NCBI GenBank assembly: GCA_012522535.1
Contig: JAAYKF010000036.1
Coordinates: 1 to 35,245, forward strand
Length of the DNA stretch: 35,245 nt
From: Bacteroidales bacterium
Lineage (GTDB): Bacteria > Bacteroidota > Bacteroidia > Bacteroidales > WCHB1-69
Direction: 5' to 3'
The position numbers and the translations under genes were made by a program. Positions 26,450-34,972 of the stretch are shown here, one piece after another (positions within the stretch are counted from its first letter, which is position 1; the number at the start of each line of letters is the position of its first letter). A model generated the notes under the pieces. That model made no database searches and was not told the DNA's origin. It saw only the letters and a program-made list of their open reading frames with translations.

Positions 26450-27907
26450 TTATTTTTTTAATTGTTTTTCTAATTCTTCTTTGTCGTCGAAGTGATGTCT
26501 CACTCCTTTTATTTCTTGATATTTTTCATGTCCTTTTCCAGCCACCAAAATCACATCTCCTTTTTGAGCCAAAATAGTGGCAGTTTTTATGGCCTCTCTT
26601 CTGTTTTCGATGGTCAAGTATTGTTTTTGCGAGTCTGCTGGAATTCCTGCTTGCATCTGTTCCAATATTTCCATTGGGTCTTCATGGCGAGGATTGTCTG
26701 ATGTCATAATCAGCACATCGCTCATATCGTGAGCAATGCGAGCCATTATGGGGCGTTTTTCTGCATCACGATTTCCACCACAGCCCACCACGGTAATAAT
26801 TCTTTCGCCTGCCTGACGTATATCTTCTATGGTTTCCAAAACATTTTCCAAGGCATCGGGAGTGTGGGCATAATCTACAATGGCAACTATTTCTGAGTTA
26901 TTTTCCACATAATCAAATCTGCCCTCGGCTGTTTTCAGATTGCTAAGCTCTGTTAAAACCTCCATTTTGTCAAATTTGCAAAGCAATGCCACGGCATATA
27001 CAGATATAATATTGTATGCATTAAATTCACCCACTAAGTTGAAATACGCCTCAACCCCATCTATATTAAGGTGCAAGCCCGAAAAAGCATTTTCAATTAT
27101 TTTAACCCTAAAATCGGCCATGGAGCGGGCACTATAATAATGTTTTGTTGCCTTTGTATTTTGAAGCATCACTTGCCCATTTCTATCATCTAAATTACTG
27201 AGGGCAAAGGCATTAGCCGGCAGATTATCAAAAAACTCTTTTTTAGCTTTTAGGTATGCATCAAAGGTTTTATGATAGTCTAAATGGTCGTGGCTTAGAT
27301 TGGTAAAAACGCCAGCAGCAAAGCTCAAGCCCGATATGCGTTTTTGGGTAACACTGTGGGAGCTAACTTCCATAAAGCAGAAATCGCAACCCTGAGCTAA
27401 CATCTGTGATAGAAGCTCATTGAGTGCCACCGAATCGGGTGTAGTGTGAGTTGATGGAATAACTTTGTCGGCTATACGGTTTTCAACCGTAGAAATCAAT
27501 CCGCATCTGTAACCTAAATTTGTAAATAGATTATACAATAAACTAACGCTGGTGGTTTTTCCATTTGTACCTGTGATGCCAATTAGCTTTAAATCTTCCG
27601 AAGGATTGTCATAATAATTTGAAGCTAAAAGACCCAATGTTTCGGAGCTGTCGGCTACTTTTATATAGGTAATATTATCCTTTATTTCAGTTGGCAAATC
27701 CTCACAAACAACCACTGATGCACCAGATTCGATTGCTTTTTCAATAAATATATGTCCGTCAACTTGTGTGCCTTTTTGAGCAAGATACAAAGATGACTTG
27801 GCAACTTTTCTGGAGTCGAAACAGATGGACGAAATTTGCACATCTTCGCTTCCTATAAGCTCCAAATAGGGAACATCATAAATTATATCTTGCAATCTCT
27901 TCATCAT
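26450..27907 (-). CDS. murE: UDP-MurNAc-L-Ala-D-Glu ligase MurE (meso-DAP type)
   Basis: This cytosolic Mur ligase adds the third peptide residue. It is 485 aa and complete, with P-loop GITGTNGKTTS at about 110-120 and VDYAHTPDALENVL. The motif DNPRHEDP is the DNPR signature for meso-diaminopimelate, so the peptidoglycan is predicted to be DAP type. Its ATGA overlaps the ftsI stop by 4 bases. Confidence 0.96.
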   Translation of the reverse strand: MMKRLQDIIYDVPYLELIGSEDVQISSICFDSRKVAKSSLYLAQKGTQVDGHIFIEKAIESGASVVVCEDLPTEIKDNITYIKVADSSETLGLLASNYYDNPSEDLKLIGITGTNGKTTSVSLLYNLFTNLGYRCGLISTVENRIADKVIPSTHTTPDSVALNELLSQMLAQGCDFCFMEVSSHSVTQKRISGLSFAAGVFTNLSHDHLDYHKTFDAYLKAKKEFFDNLPANAFALSNLDDRNGQVMLQNTKATKHYYSARSMADFRVKIIENAFSGLHLNIDGVEAYFNLVGEFNAYNIISVYAVALLCKFDKMEVLTELSNLKTAEGRFDYVENNSEIVAIVDYAHTPDALENVLETIEDIRQAGERIITVVGCGGNRDAEKRPIMARIAHDMSDVLIMTSDNPRHEDPMEILEQMQAGIPADSQKQYLTIENRREAIKTATILAQKGDVILVAGKGHEKYQEIKGVRHHFDDKEELEKQLKK

Positions 27908-30177
27908 TGTTGTTGATTTTTATAATTTTCTTCTATGGATTTAATTGAGTCGGCAACAATTGCACTTACAATTGAGTCGTTGGCTATATATGTTTTTGTA
28001 AACGAATGCTCCTTCATTCCAAGTTGTAATTTTATTTCCGAACCTTTAGTTAGCTCTGTACCTGGCAATATAGATTGCGAAACAACATGTCCTCTACCAT
28101 TTATTTTTGCCACATAGCCATGCTTTTCAACTAAGAAAACTGCATCCTTAGCTCCCATTCCTCTCAAATCGGGAACTACTCCTTTTTTATACCCCACAGA
28201 TTTCAGTCGAACTGTGTTGGCAATTGTAGAGCCCGAGCTTACCCAACCTGAACTTTTATTATCTGTAAATGTCTTATAGTTCAAGTAGTTATAAACCGTT
28301 TGAATATCCTTTTGATTTCCTGCTTGGATTAGAGGAATATTTTTTATTCTGATGCTATCATGCTGATTTTTAGGAATATCAATCTCCATAGCATAAACTT
28401 TATTGGCAATTTCGCGGAAAACTGGCACAGCAATTTCGGCACCATAAAACCCTCTTTCTCGCGGATTATTTATCATTATAATGCAGGTATATTTAGGATT
28501 ATCGGCAGGAAAATATCCTATAAAAGAGGCTGTATATTCCACATTACGACCTTCTCCTTTTATATTTCCATACCCACTTCCACCCTTGGCAATTTGGGCT
28601 GTTCCTGTTTTACCAGCAATGGTATAAACCTCGTTGGACAACCTTCGTGCAGTACCATGTGTTACTACCGACTCCATACAAACCTTAACTTTATCAATGG
28701 TTGACTGGGAACAAATTTTTTCGTTTAAAACCACAGGTTCAAACTCCTTTTCCACTCTTCCTGCCTGCTTAATGTGGGTTACAAATTGTGGCTTAACCAT
28801 TTTACCGTCATTGGCTACTGCATTATAAAGAGTTAGCAGTTGGAGGGGTGTCATTTTCACCTCATAGCCTATTGACATCCACGGAAGTGTTGTTGCCGAC
28901 CAGCCCTGAGTTTTATAGTCTTTAATTAGTGGTTGACCCTCTCCCTGAATTTCAACGCCAAGTTTTTCACCAACACCCATTTTTTTAATCAAATCCACAA
29001 AATCTTGTGGACGATTTCCAAAAACTTTAGTAACAGCCCTTGCTATCCCCACGTTGGACGACACCTCGAAGGCTCTTGCCAATGAAACATTTCCATAACC
29101 ATACTCATAGGAGTCTTTCATTTCGAAACTTCCAAACCTCACTTTGCCCGTGGGAACAAGCTCATTGGTGTCTATGCTCCCATCTTCTAAAAGAGCTATT
29201 AAAGAAATAAGCTTAAAGGTTGAACCCGGCTCCAAGCTTTCCCAAATGGCAAAGTTCATATCTTCGCCATAGGAGCCATCACTGCGGCGTTTGAGGTTTG
29301 CAATAGCTTTTATTTGCCCTGTTTTAACCTCCATAAGAACAGCACAACCATGGTCTGACTTTGTTGAGTCTAACTGTTTTAGCAAGGCACTTTCGGCTAC
29401 ATCTTGCACTCCTATATTTATTGTTGTAACAATGTCGTTCCCATTTTGGGGCTCAATTTGGTTCTCCTCCGTAAGGGGACGCCAAGCACCACCTCTGAGC
29501 TTTTGCTCCACTCGCTGACCATCTACACCTTTTAGCTCATCGCTATAGGCTCCTTCAAGTCCAACAAACAATTTGTTTATTTCATTACCCTCGTCGTCCC
29601 AAATAACTTGCTCATACCCAATTGTTCGGTGAGCCAAAAGACGATATGGCATTTTGCGAATACTCTTTTGTTCAACTATGAAACCACCTCTATTTTGACC
29701 TCTTCTAAAAATTGGGAATTTTTTGATTTTCTTTAAGTCGGTATATGAAATTTGATCCTTCTCTCTACGAATGTTTGAGAATTTCACTCTGTAATATCTA
29801 TTCCCTTTTTGCTTGGCTTCCACAAAAGCATTTTTATACTCTTGAGCTGATTTATCTTTAAAATGAGCAGAGAGATAAATGGCTAAGGAGTCAATATCCT
29901 TCTCGAAAATAGAATCAGGGCAAACCTGCGAATCCCAATAAAGGTCGAAAACAGGGAATGATGTTGCCAATAAACTTCCATCATCAGAATAAATATTTCC
30001 TCTGGCAGCCTCAATGGTTCTAATTCTCACATTACGCTCTTGGTCAATTTCTCTATACTCCTCGCCCAAAGCTATCTGTATATAAAACATTTTATACAAT
30101 ATTCCAATGGCTAAAACTAGCATTGCAAAATACATAATGCCCGAACGTATCATCAACTGACTGCTCTGTTTATTCAT
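27904..30177 (-). CDS. ftsI: Septal transpeptidase FtsI (PBP3-like) with PASTA domain
   Basis: This bitopic class B penicillin-binding protein cross-links septal peptidoglycan with FtsW. It is 757 aa: a membrane segment near 12-31, a pedestal region, then the transpeptidase domain with STFK (319-322, S319 nucleophile), SSN (373-375) and KTGT (523-526). A C-terminal PASTA domain lies at about 675-740 (GVVPDLRGMGAKDAVFLVEK, then VVSQSILPGTELTKGSEI), normal for Bacteroidota but not for enterics. It overlaps ftsL by 8 bases and murE by 4. Confidence 0.96.
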   Translation of the reverse strand: MNKQSSQLMIRSGIMYFAMLVLAIGILYKMFYIQIALGEEYREIDQERNVRIRTIEAARGNIYSDDGSLLATSFPVFDLYWDSQVCPDSIFEKDIDSLAIYLSAHFKDKSAQEYKNAFVEAKQKGNRYYRVKFSNIRREKDQISYTDLKKIKKFPIFRRGQNRGGFIVEQKSIRKMPYRLLAHRTIGYEQVIWDDEGNEINKLFVGLEGAYSDELKGVDGQRVEQKLRGGAWRPLTEENQIEPQNGNDIVTTINIGVQDVAESALLKQLDSTKSDHGCAVLMEVKTGQIKAIANLKRRSDGSYGEDMNFAIWESLEPGSTFKLISLIALLEDGSIDTNELVPTGKVRFGSFEMKDSYEYGYGNVSLARAFEVSSNVGIARAVTKVFGNRPQDFVDLIKKMGVGEKLGVEIQGEGQPLIKDYKTQGWSATTLPWMSIGYEVKMTPLQLLTLYNAVANDGKMVKPQFVTHIKQAGRVEKEFEPVVLNEKICSQSTIDKVKVCMESVVTHGTARRLSNEVYTIAGKTGTAQIAKGGSGYGNIKGEGRNVEYTASFIGYFPADNPKYTCIIMINNPRERGFYGAEIAVPVFREIANKVYAMEIDIPKNQHDSIRIKNIPLIQAGNQKDIQTVYNYLNYKTFTDNKSSGWVSSGSTIANTVRLKSVGYKKGVVPDLRGMGAKDAVFLVEKHGYVAKINGRGHVVSQSILPGTELTKGSEIKLQLGMKEHSFTKTYIANDSIVSAIVADSIKSIEENYKNQQQ

Positions 30178-30628
30178 TGCTCAATGTATCAGGGTTAAAA
30201 ACTAATTTATAAGGTGGTTTGTTATTGTCGTGAATTCCGATGGTACTAAGCTTTTGCATTATGGTTGACTCGCGAAGGCTGTCCATCATATCAGCCTTAC
30301 TGGAAATAAACTCATAACGTAGCTCGATAAGGTCTCGTTTAGACTGTTCCAATTTTATCATTGTTTTCTCCGAAGAGTAGTTCAAATAGATATATGTAAT
30401 TGAGATTGCAAGAAGTAAAAACAGAAAAGGAATATTCTTTATAAACTTTTTATGTGTCAAAAATGAACCTTCAAAAATCGAAAAAAACATCCTGCCCACA
30501 TAAGCAATACCTTTTTCCTTGTGGCTAGTCTTTTTGGGGCGAGAAGACTTTTTCTTTGACGTAGATTCTCCCGTCTCTGCTTGCCCATTTTCGTCAAATA
30601 AATCTTTATTACTTTTTAGTCGATTCAT
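30170..30628 (-). CDS. ftsL: FtsL-like divisome protein
   Basis: This 152-aa bitopic membrane protein has a long basic cytoplasmic N-terminus (KKKSSRPKKTSHKEK), one membrane segment (about 85-103, IPFLFLLLAISITYIYLNY) and a periplasmic coiled-coil-like part (KTMIKLEQSKRDLIELRYEF). FtsL is poorly conserved in sequence. The call rests on topology and position between rsmH and ftsI. In other bacteria it joins FtsB and FtsQ to activate FtsWI. Confidence 0.82.
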   Translation of the reverse strand: MNRLKSNKDLFDENGQAETGESTSKKKSSRPKKTSHKEKGIAYVGRMFFSIFEGSFLTHKKFIKNIPFLFLLLAISITYIYLNYSSEKTMIKLEQSKRDLIELRYEFISSKADMMDSLRESTIMQKLSTIGIHDNNKPPYKLVFNPDTLSNE

Positions 30629-30629
30629 A

Positions 30630-31541
30630 TTATAATTTTTCTGCTATTCTTAATTTTGCACTTCGTGCTCTATTATTTTGTTCAATCTCTTCTGCTGCCG
30701 GCACTATTGGTTTTTTACTAATAAGTTTAAATGGAGTAATTATATTTCCGTACATATCTTTCTCAATTTCGCCATTAAAATTTCCGCTTCTGAAAAAGTT
30801 TTTCACCAATCTATCCTCTAATGAGTGATACGATATTATGGACAGTCTTCCGCCTGGTCTCAGCATCTCTAAAGCCTGCTCTAACATAGATTTCAGAACC
30901 CCCATTTCGTCATTAACTTCAATTCGGAGAGCTTGTAGAATACGAGCAAAATAGCTATTCTCTTTTCCTCTTGGGGCAAAGTTTGCAAATGCTTCCGTTA
31001 TATCAGAAATGTTTTCAAAAACTCTCTCTTGGCGAATATTTGCAATATGTTTTGCCATTCTTCTCGACTCTCGGAAATCGCCATAATTGTACAAGATATT
31101 AGCTATTTCTTCCTCTTCATAGCTATTCAAAACATCGGCTCCTGTGCTTGATCTTCTGTTATCCATTCTCAGATCAATGGGACCATCAAAGCGAATAGAA
31201 AAACCTCTTTCGGCAACGTCAAACTGATGCGACGAAACACCTAAGTCTGCCAATAGACCATCTATGGCATCACATTGGCTAAATTTTAAAAAGTTTGACA
31301 AATAGGAAAAATTAGAGTTGAAAAGAGTAAATCTTTCATCATCAATGGTGTTTGCCAAAGCATCAGAATCTTGGTCAAAGGCAAAGAGTTTGCCCTCGTT
31401 CAACCTTGATAAAATCTCACGCGAGTGCCCACCACTGCCAAATGTAACATCTACATAAACTCCATTGGGATTTATATTCAATGCCTCTACAGACTCTGTT
31501 AGCAGCACCGGCTTATGATATGTTTGTCTCTTTTTCTCCAT
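30630..31541 (-). CDS. rsmH: 16S rRNA (cytosine-1402-N4)-methyltransferase RsmH
   Basis: This SAM-dependent enzyme (MraW) methylates C1402 in the ribosomal decoding centre. It is 303 aa with the SAM motif YVDVTFGSGGHS (29-40), then FAFDQDSDAL, LLADLGVSSHQFDVAERGFS, LQALRIEVNDE and SYHSLEDRLVKNFF, all typical. It overlaps the mraZ end by 29 bases, and its start is supported by the N-terminal YHKPVLLTESVEAL. Confidence 0.96.
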   Translation of the reverse strand: MEKKRQTYHKPVLLTESVEALNINPNGVYVDVTFGSGGHSREILSRLNEGKLFAFDQDSDALANTIDDERFTLFNSNFSYLSNFLKFSQCDAIDGLLADLGVSSHQFDVAERGFSIRFDGPIDLRMDNRRSSTGADVLNSYEEEEIANILYNYGDFRESRRMAKHIANIRQERVFENISDITEAFANFAPRGKENSYFARILQALRIEVNDEMGVLKSMLEQALEMLRPGGRLSIISYHSLEDRLVKNFFRSGNFNGEIEKDMYGNIITPFKLISKKPIVPAAEEIEQNNRARSAKLRIAEKL

Positions 31542-31995
31542 TTGCTTTTTGAACCATTACCTCTTCAGCCAAACTAGCAAAATCACGAGGCTCGTCAGAA
31601 AGCAAGTTTTCGTAACTACTCTTATCCCAAACTTCAATACGATTTGAATACGCAAAAAGAACTATCTCTTTGGTAGCTCCTGCATACTCCAACAAATTTT
31701 TGGGTATCAGAAAACGATTGTTTGCGTCAAGCTCTAGCATACTCGCTCCACGCATAAAGTAGCGGAAAAAGTCTCGATTGTTTTTGCTAAATAAATTCAA
31801 CTTATTGAGCTCCTGACTGATTAAATCCCACTCTGTTTTGGGGTATATGACAAGACATTTCTCGAAACCACGATTTATGACAAAGGTATTTTGCGACTCA
31901 GCCGGAATCTGCTTTTTAAGTGCAGATGGCATCATCACACGACCCTTGGCGTCGAGTTTGCAATCATATTCTCCCATTAGACTAATCACTGACAT
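31513..31995 (-). CDS. mraZ: Transcriptional regulator MraZ
   Basis: This is the first dcw gene and encodes a DNA-binding repressor of the cluster. It is 160 aa with two SpoVT/AbrB-like halves: GEYDCKLDAKGRVMMPSALK at 8-27 and LELDANNRFLIPKNLLEYAG in the second half, each with the DxxxR pattern. It likely represses its own promoter by binding the three GTGG repeats 45-70 bases upstream. Confidence 0.95.
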   Translation of the reverse strand: MSVISLMGEYDCKLDAKGRVMMPSALKKQIPAESQNTFVINRGFEKCLVIYPKTEWDLISQELNKLNLFSKNNRDFFRYFMRGASMLELDANNRFLIPKNLLEYAGATKEIVLFAYSNRIEVWDKSSYENLLSDEPRDFASLAEEVMVQKANGEKETNIS

Positions 31996-32030
31996 TTACT
32001 CTTTTTAAATAAGTTGAGGCTATTTTTATA

Positions 32031-32063
32031 CAAAAATATCCACTTTTTACCACTTTTTACCAC
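32031..32063 (-). promoter_or_regulatory. mraZ promoter with three MraZ-type operator repeats
   Basis: On the minus strand three GTGG boxes start at 32063, 32053 and 32043, exactly 10 bases apart (two full GTGGTAAAAA units and a third GTGG). MraZ is known to bind direct repeats of TGGGN-like boxes with one-helical-turn spacing. TATTTTTG (32038-32031), a perfect TAnnTTTG -7 box, follows at once, so a bound repressor would cover the -33 region. The predicted transcript starts about 30 bases before the mraZ ATG. Confidence 0.75.
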
Positions 32064-32064
32064 T

Positions 32065-32179
32065 TGTTGATAACTTTTTTTACTCATTTGGACAAATAAA
32101 GTTACATTTTGGGGCAAAACAAATTATAACTATCTGATTTTCAATACAATAATTATTAACAACTGTTGATAACTTTTTT
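32065..32179. repeat. Two 16-base direct repeats TGTTGATAACTTTTTT
   Basis: The copies start at 32065 and 32164, 99 bases apart. TGTTGATAA is the complement of TTATCAACA, one base away from the classic DnaA box TTATCCACA. They may be DnaA or other regulator sites upstream of the dcw operon; function is not shown. Confidence 0.4.
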
Positions 32180-32275
32180 CCATTTTTGGTGGGAGATATT
32201 TTAAAACAAATCAAAAAATCATATAAAATTAATATAGAAGCTATTTTTTTGGAATTTCAGCACCAATTTTTGATA

Positions 32276-32371
32276 TTATACCGATTGGACTATATATTTA
32301 AACCATCGGCATTTACCATTGTAAAATAATAAAATAGTTTGGACCATTTTATTATTACAATTGGTATTATT
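32276..32371. repeat. MITE-like inverted-repeat element of about 96 bp
   Basis: Outer ends ATTATACCGATTG and CAATTGGTATTAT are near-perfect inverted repeats. Inside are two hairpins: ccgattgg / ccatcgg (32281-32309), and a stem of about 22 bp with small mismatches (32315-32338 with 32344-32365) around a TTGGA loop. The outer end resembles solo motifs at 6509 and 17199. It has no coding capacity. Either a miniature inverted-repeat element or a structured leader is possible. Confidence 0.5.
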
Positions 32372-32527
32372 TTTATGTGCATTAAACTTTATATGCATAC
32401 TTTAGTCGAATATTTCATTAAAGTTTAATTTTTGTAACAAATATTTTTTTAATTTTGAGGATTAAACTGCATTACAACGACAATAGAACACATATTTTAA
32501 AAACAGTAAAAACTAAACCGATAAACA

Positions 32528-33622
32528 ATGAAACATTTATTCAAGATTCGATTTTCAACAAAATCGTCATTGCTACTTATTTTTGCATTATTAATTCTCA
32601 GTAGCGGCAACACTTTTGCTCAAATAGGCAAAAAAACAGACAAAAAAACCAATAGCCAAGAGCTTTCTAAAAAACCCAATAAAGAGACTAGAAAAGGGGT
32701 TAGAGAATCGGGCAAAACAACAAATATTGATAGTAGAAACAAAGAAGTTCCTAAAGAGATAAAGCCTGTCAACGAAGAAAAAATTGCCAGCAGGGAGGAA
32801 AAAACTACTACAGTTGAGAAAGAGGAGCCAAAATATCAAGAAATTATTGAGGAAAAGCCCAATGGAGTTATAAATTGGTCTGTTCAATATGTCGAAGCCA
32901 AAGGTATGTCAGTTATTGACACTGAAAGATTTAACAATCATGCCCAAGCCAAATTAATGGCCCGCAGAGGTGCCATTGTTGATGCCCAAAGAAATCTTTT
33001 AGAAATTGTTCAAGGAGTTAGAGTTGTGTCTGAAACAAAAGTTTCTGATATGATTACTGAAAGCGATTATGTTTTGACGCAAATTGACGGTGTAATTAAA
33101 AATGCCGAATTGGTGGGCGATGCGGTGGAAGTAGATGGCATTATGGAAGTTACAATGCGTGTTCCAATGTATAGTCGAAACGGCTTGGCATCAGCTATTT
33201 ATAGCGAAGTAGAGGGTCAAAGTAGAAAAGCTATGGGAGGTAAAAGTGAGATAAATTTTGCTGGCGACAACAATTCAGAAATTGACATAAGTTCCATTTC
33301 CGACTTAGTTTTCAACTTTAATGGCAAGGAATATAGTCCAAGTATGTTTCCCATAATTCTTGATGAAAATGACAATATTTTATTAGATTTCTCAAAATAT
33401 TACGACCCTAAAAGCGGAAAATTCCCCAAAATAGTTTCTGGTGCAAAGGAAATTATTGATGCCGTAGGCTCTAAAAAAGGAGCTCAAATAATTGATGTAA
33501 TTGAGTCATTTGACGGAAAAATAAAAATTGACAACAGCAAGATTAGTAAAAAAATCAACTGGCAAAAAATTGGAAAAGTTGCCACAACAATTGGCAAAGT
33601 TGTTGTGGCACTAATACTATAA
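32528..33622 (+). CDS. Exported LPP20-domain protein
   Basis: This 364-aa protein has a signal peptide (ending near NTFAQ, residues 28-32), a Lys/Glu-rich low-complexity linker (about 35-110) and an LPP20-like domain at about 115-215. That domain shows ARRGAIVDAQRNLLEIVQGV, the alternating TKVSDMITESDYVL and GVIKNAELVGDAV patterns seen in LPP20 lipoproteins and FlgP. There is no lipobox cysteine, so it is periplasmic or surface-associated rather than lipidated. The C-terminal 140 residues are unassigned and end in a hydrophobic stretch (GKVATTIGKVVVALIL) that might contact a membrane. It is followed after 18 bases by a FlgT-N-like gene. Confidence 0.7.
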   Translation: MKHLFKIRFSTKSSLLLIFALLILSSGNTFAQIGKKTDKKTNSQELSKKPNKETRKGVRESGKTTNIDSRNKEVPKEIKPVNEEKIASREEKTTTVEKEEPKYQEIIEEKPNGVINWSVQYVEAKGMSVIDTERFNNHAQAKLMARRGAIVDAQRNLLEIVQGVRVVSETKVSDMITESDYVLTQIDGVIKNAELVGDAVEVDGIMEVTMRVPMYSRNGLASAIYSEVEGQSRKAMGGKSEINFAGDNNSEIDISSISDLVFNFNGKEYSPSMFPIILDENDNILLDFSKYYDPKSGKFPKIVSGAKEIIDAVGSKKGAQIIDVIESFDGKIKIDNSKISKKINWQKIGKVATTIGKVVVALIL

Positions 33623-33640
33623 ACTACAAAAACGAAAATT

Positions 33641-34954
33641 ATGAAAAGAGTACTTTTAATATCAATATTTCTAACATTTGCTTTCACTTCGTGGGCTCAA
33701 GAAACCACCATAGTTGAAGCAAAAGGTGTTGGACTTAAACGCGAAGATGCCCTTCAGGATGCCTTGCGTAATGCCGTAGGACAAGCTGTGGGAATAACAG
33801 TTTCGTCTCAAACACAGGTTGAAAACTTTATGGTTTTAAGTGATGCTATATCCAGCAAAACAGAGGGTTATATTACCAATTATGAAATAATAAAGGAGAC
33901 CCCTTTTAAAGATAGATTTGAAATTGACATTAAAGCCAGCGTTAGCCTATCGCCTCTTAAAGCCGATGTTGACATGCTATCAAGAGCCATTGGAGGTGTT
34001 AGATTTTTGGCTATGTACGACCCCCGAAACGTTCCTGCCGACGAAATTGGAATGTACGATTTTGCCACCGAAAGAATTAATGAAGCATTGGCAAATAGAA
34101 AATATCGTTATATTGAAAAAAGTCGTTTCGATGCCCTAAATTATGAGGCAAAGGGAATGTTTCACGACGGATCGTCGGGCGAAGAGTCCTATGTTCAACA
34201 CATTGGTTTTAGAGCTGATGCACAGTTTATTATAAAACTTAATCGAATAACAGTTTCCAAGAGAAGTGAAGCCTTTGACACTCGCACCGCTTCTAAGGTT
34301 TTGATAGAGCTAAAAGCTTACGACAACTGTACTGCCGAAGGTTTGGGAACTACCCTTATTGAAAGCGACTGGGCAAGCGGTCGCGATGCAGAATCCACAC
34401 TATACTCCAGCATAGCCTCCACAATTGAAGAGAAAATTGATGAACTTTTCAAATTATACATCTCTTATATAGGCGACTGGGTAAATAATGGAACTCCTTA
34501 CGAACTAAGATTTTATGCCTCAGGCTCTTATAGAGATTTTAGAGATATTAGAAACAAACTAAAAGTTCATAAAGATTTTGGAGGACAGATGGAAATTGTT
34601 AGCTTTGACAATTACACTAAACTAAATTGCACCTTTAGTAAAAAACCCGACGACTTGGCTGATGCTATTTTGGATATTTCTGACGAAGTTCCATTTTTTA
34701 AAGAGAAAGAAATGGACGTAAGATTGATATTTGGTCGTCAAATATCTTTTGCACCCAGAAAAGAGAGTGTTCCAGAGTTGGATAAAATGAAAGAGGACTA
34801 TCAACGCGAACCTGCCCCTATTCCAGCGGAAGAAAAGCAGAAAATTACTACAGAAAAAACTATTAAAACTCCAGAACTTAAATCAAAAAATGAAACTAAA
34901 GAGTCTAACAAAAAAACAAGCAGAGGCTCAAAATCAAAAAAATCTAGAAGATAA
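33641..34954 (+). CDS. Exported FlgT-N/CsgG-like protein with basic tail
   Basis: This 437-aa protein has a signal peptide (MKRVLLISIFLTFAFTSWAQ). Residues 22-110 match the FlgT N-terminal pattern: VEAKGVGLKREDALQDALRN, then AVGQAVGITVSSQTQVEN and SKTEGYITNYEII. The middle region (about 125-280) has the CsgG-like phrase RYIEKSRFDALNYEAKGM, as in outer-membrane-associated CsgG/TolB-N folds. A further domain follows (290-370). The last 60 residues are a low-complexity Lys/Glu tail ending KSKKSRR. The FlgT name reflects domain resemblance only, since no flagellar gene is present. It probably forms an envelope complex with the LPP20-domain protein upstream. Confidence 0.65.
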   Translation: MKRVLLISIFLTFAFTSWAQETTIVEAKGVGLKREDALQDALRNAVGQAVGITVSSQTQVENFMVLSDAISSKTEGYITNYEIIKETPFKDRFEIDIKASVSLSPLKADVDMLSRAIGGVRFLAMYDPRNVPADEIGMYDFATERINEALANRKYRYIEKSRFDALNYEAKGMFHDGSSGEESYVQHIGFRADAQFIIKLNRITVSKRSEAFDTRTASKVLIELKAYDNCTAEGLGTTLIESDWASGRDAESTLYSSIASTIEEKIDELFKLYISYIGDWVNNGTPYELRFYASGSYRDFRDIRNKLKVHKDFGGQMEIVSFDNYTKLNCTFSKKPDDLADAILDISDEVPFFKEKEMDVRLIFGRQISFAPRKESVPELDKMKEDYQREPAPIPAEEKQKITTEKTIKTPELKSKNETKESNKKTSRGSKSKKSRR

Positions 34955-34972
34955 AATTTAAAACATTAAGAT

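Larger units (their letters stand above)
31996..32527. other. AT-rich intergenic regulatory region between mraZ and LPP20 gene
   Basis: This 532-base divergent spacer holds the mraZ promoter and operator (32031-32063), two copies of TGTTGATAACTTTTTT (from 32065 and 32164) and a two-hairpin inverted-repeat element (32276-32371). A -7-like TAATTTTG (32450-32457) lies 70 bases before the LPP20-domain gene. No ORF of interest or RNA gene is seen in it. Confidence 0.6.

Noticed and set aside
31996-32527. Replication origin because of DnaA-like boxes and AT richness
   Set aside because: There are only two approximate boxes, no dnaA, dnaN or gidA neighbours, and the region is explained by dcw regulation and a repeat element.
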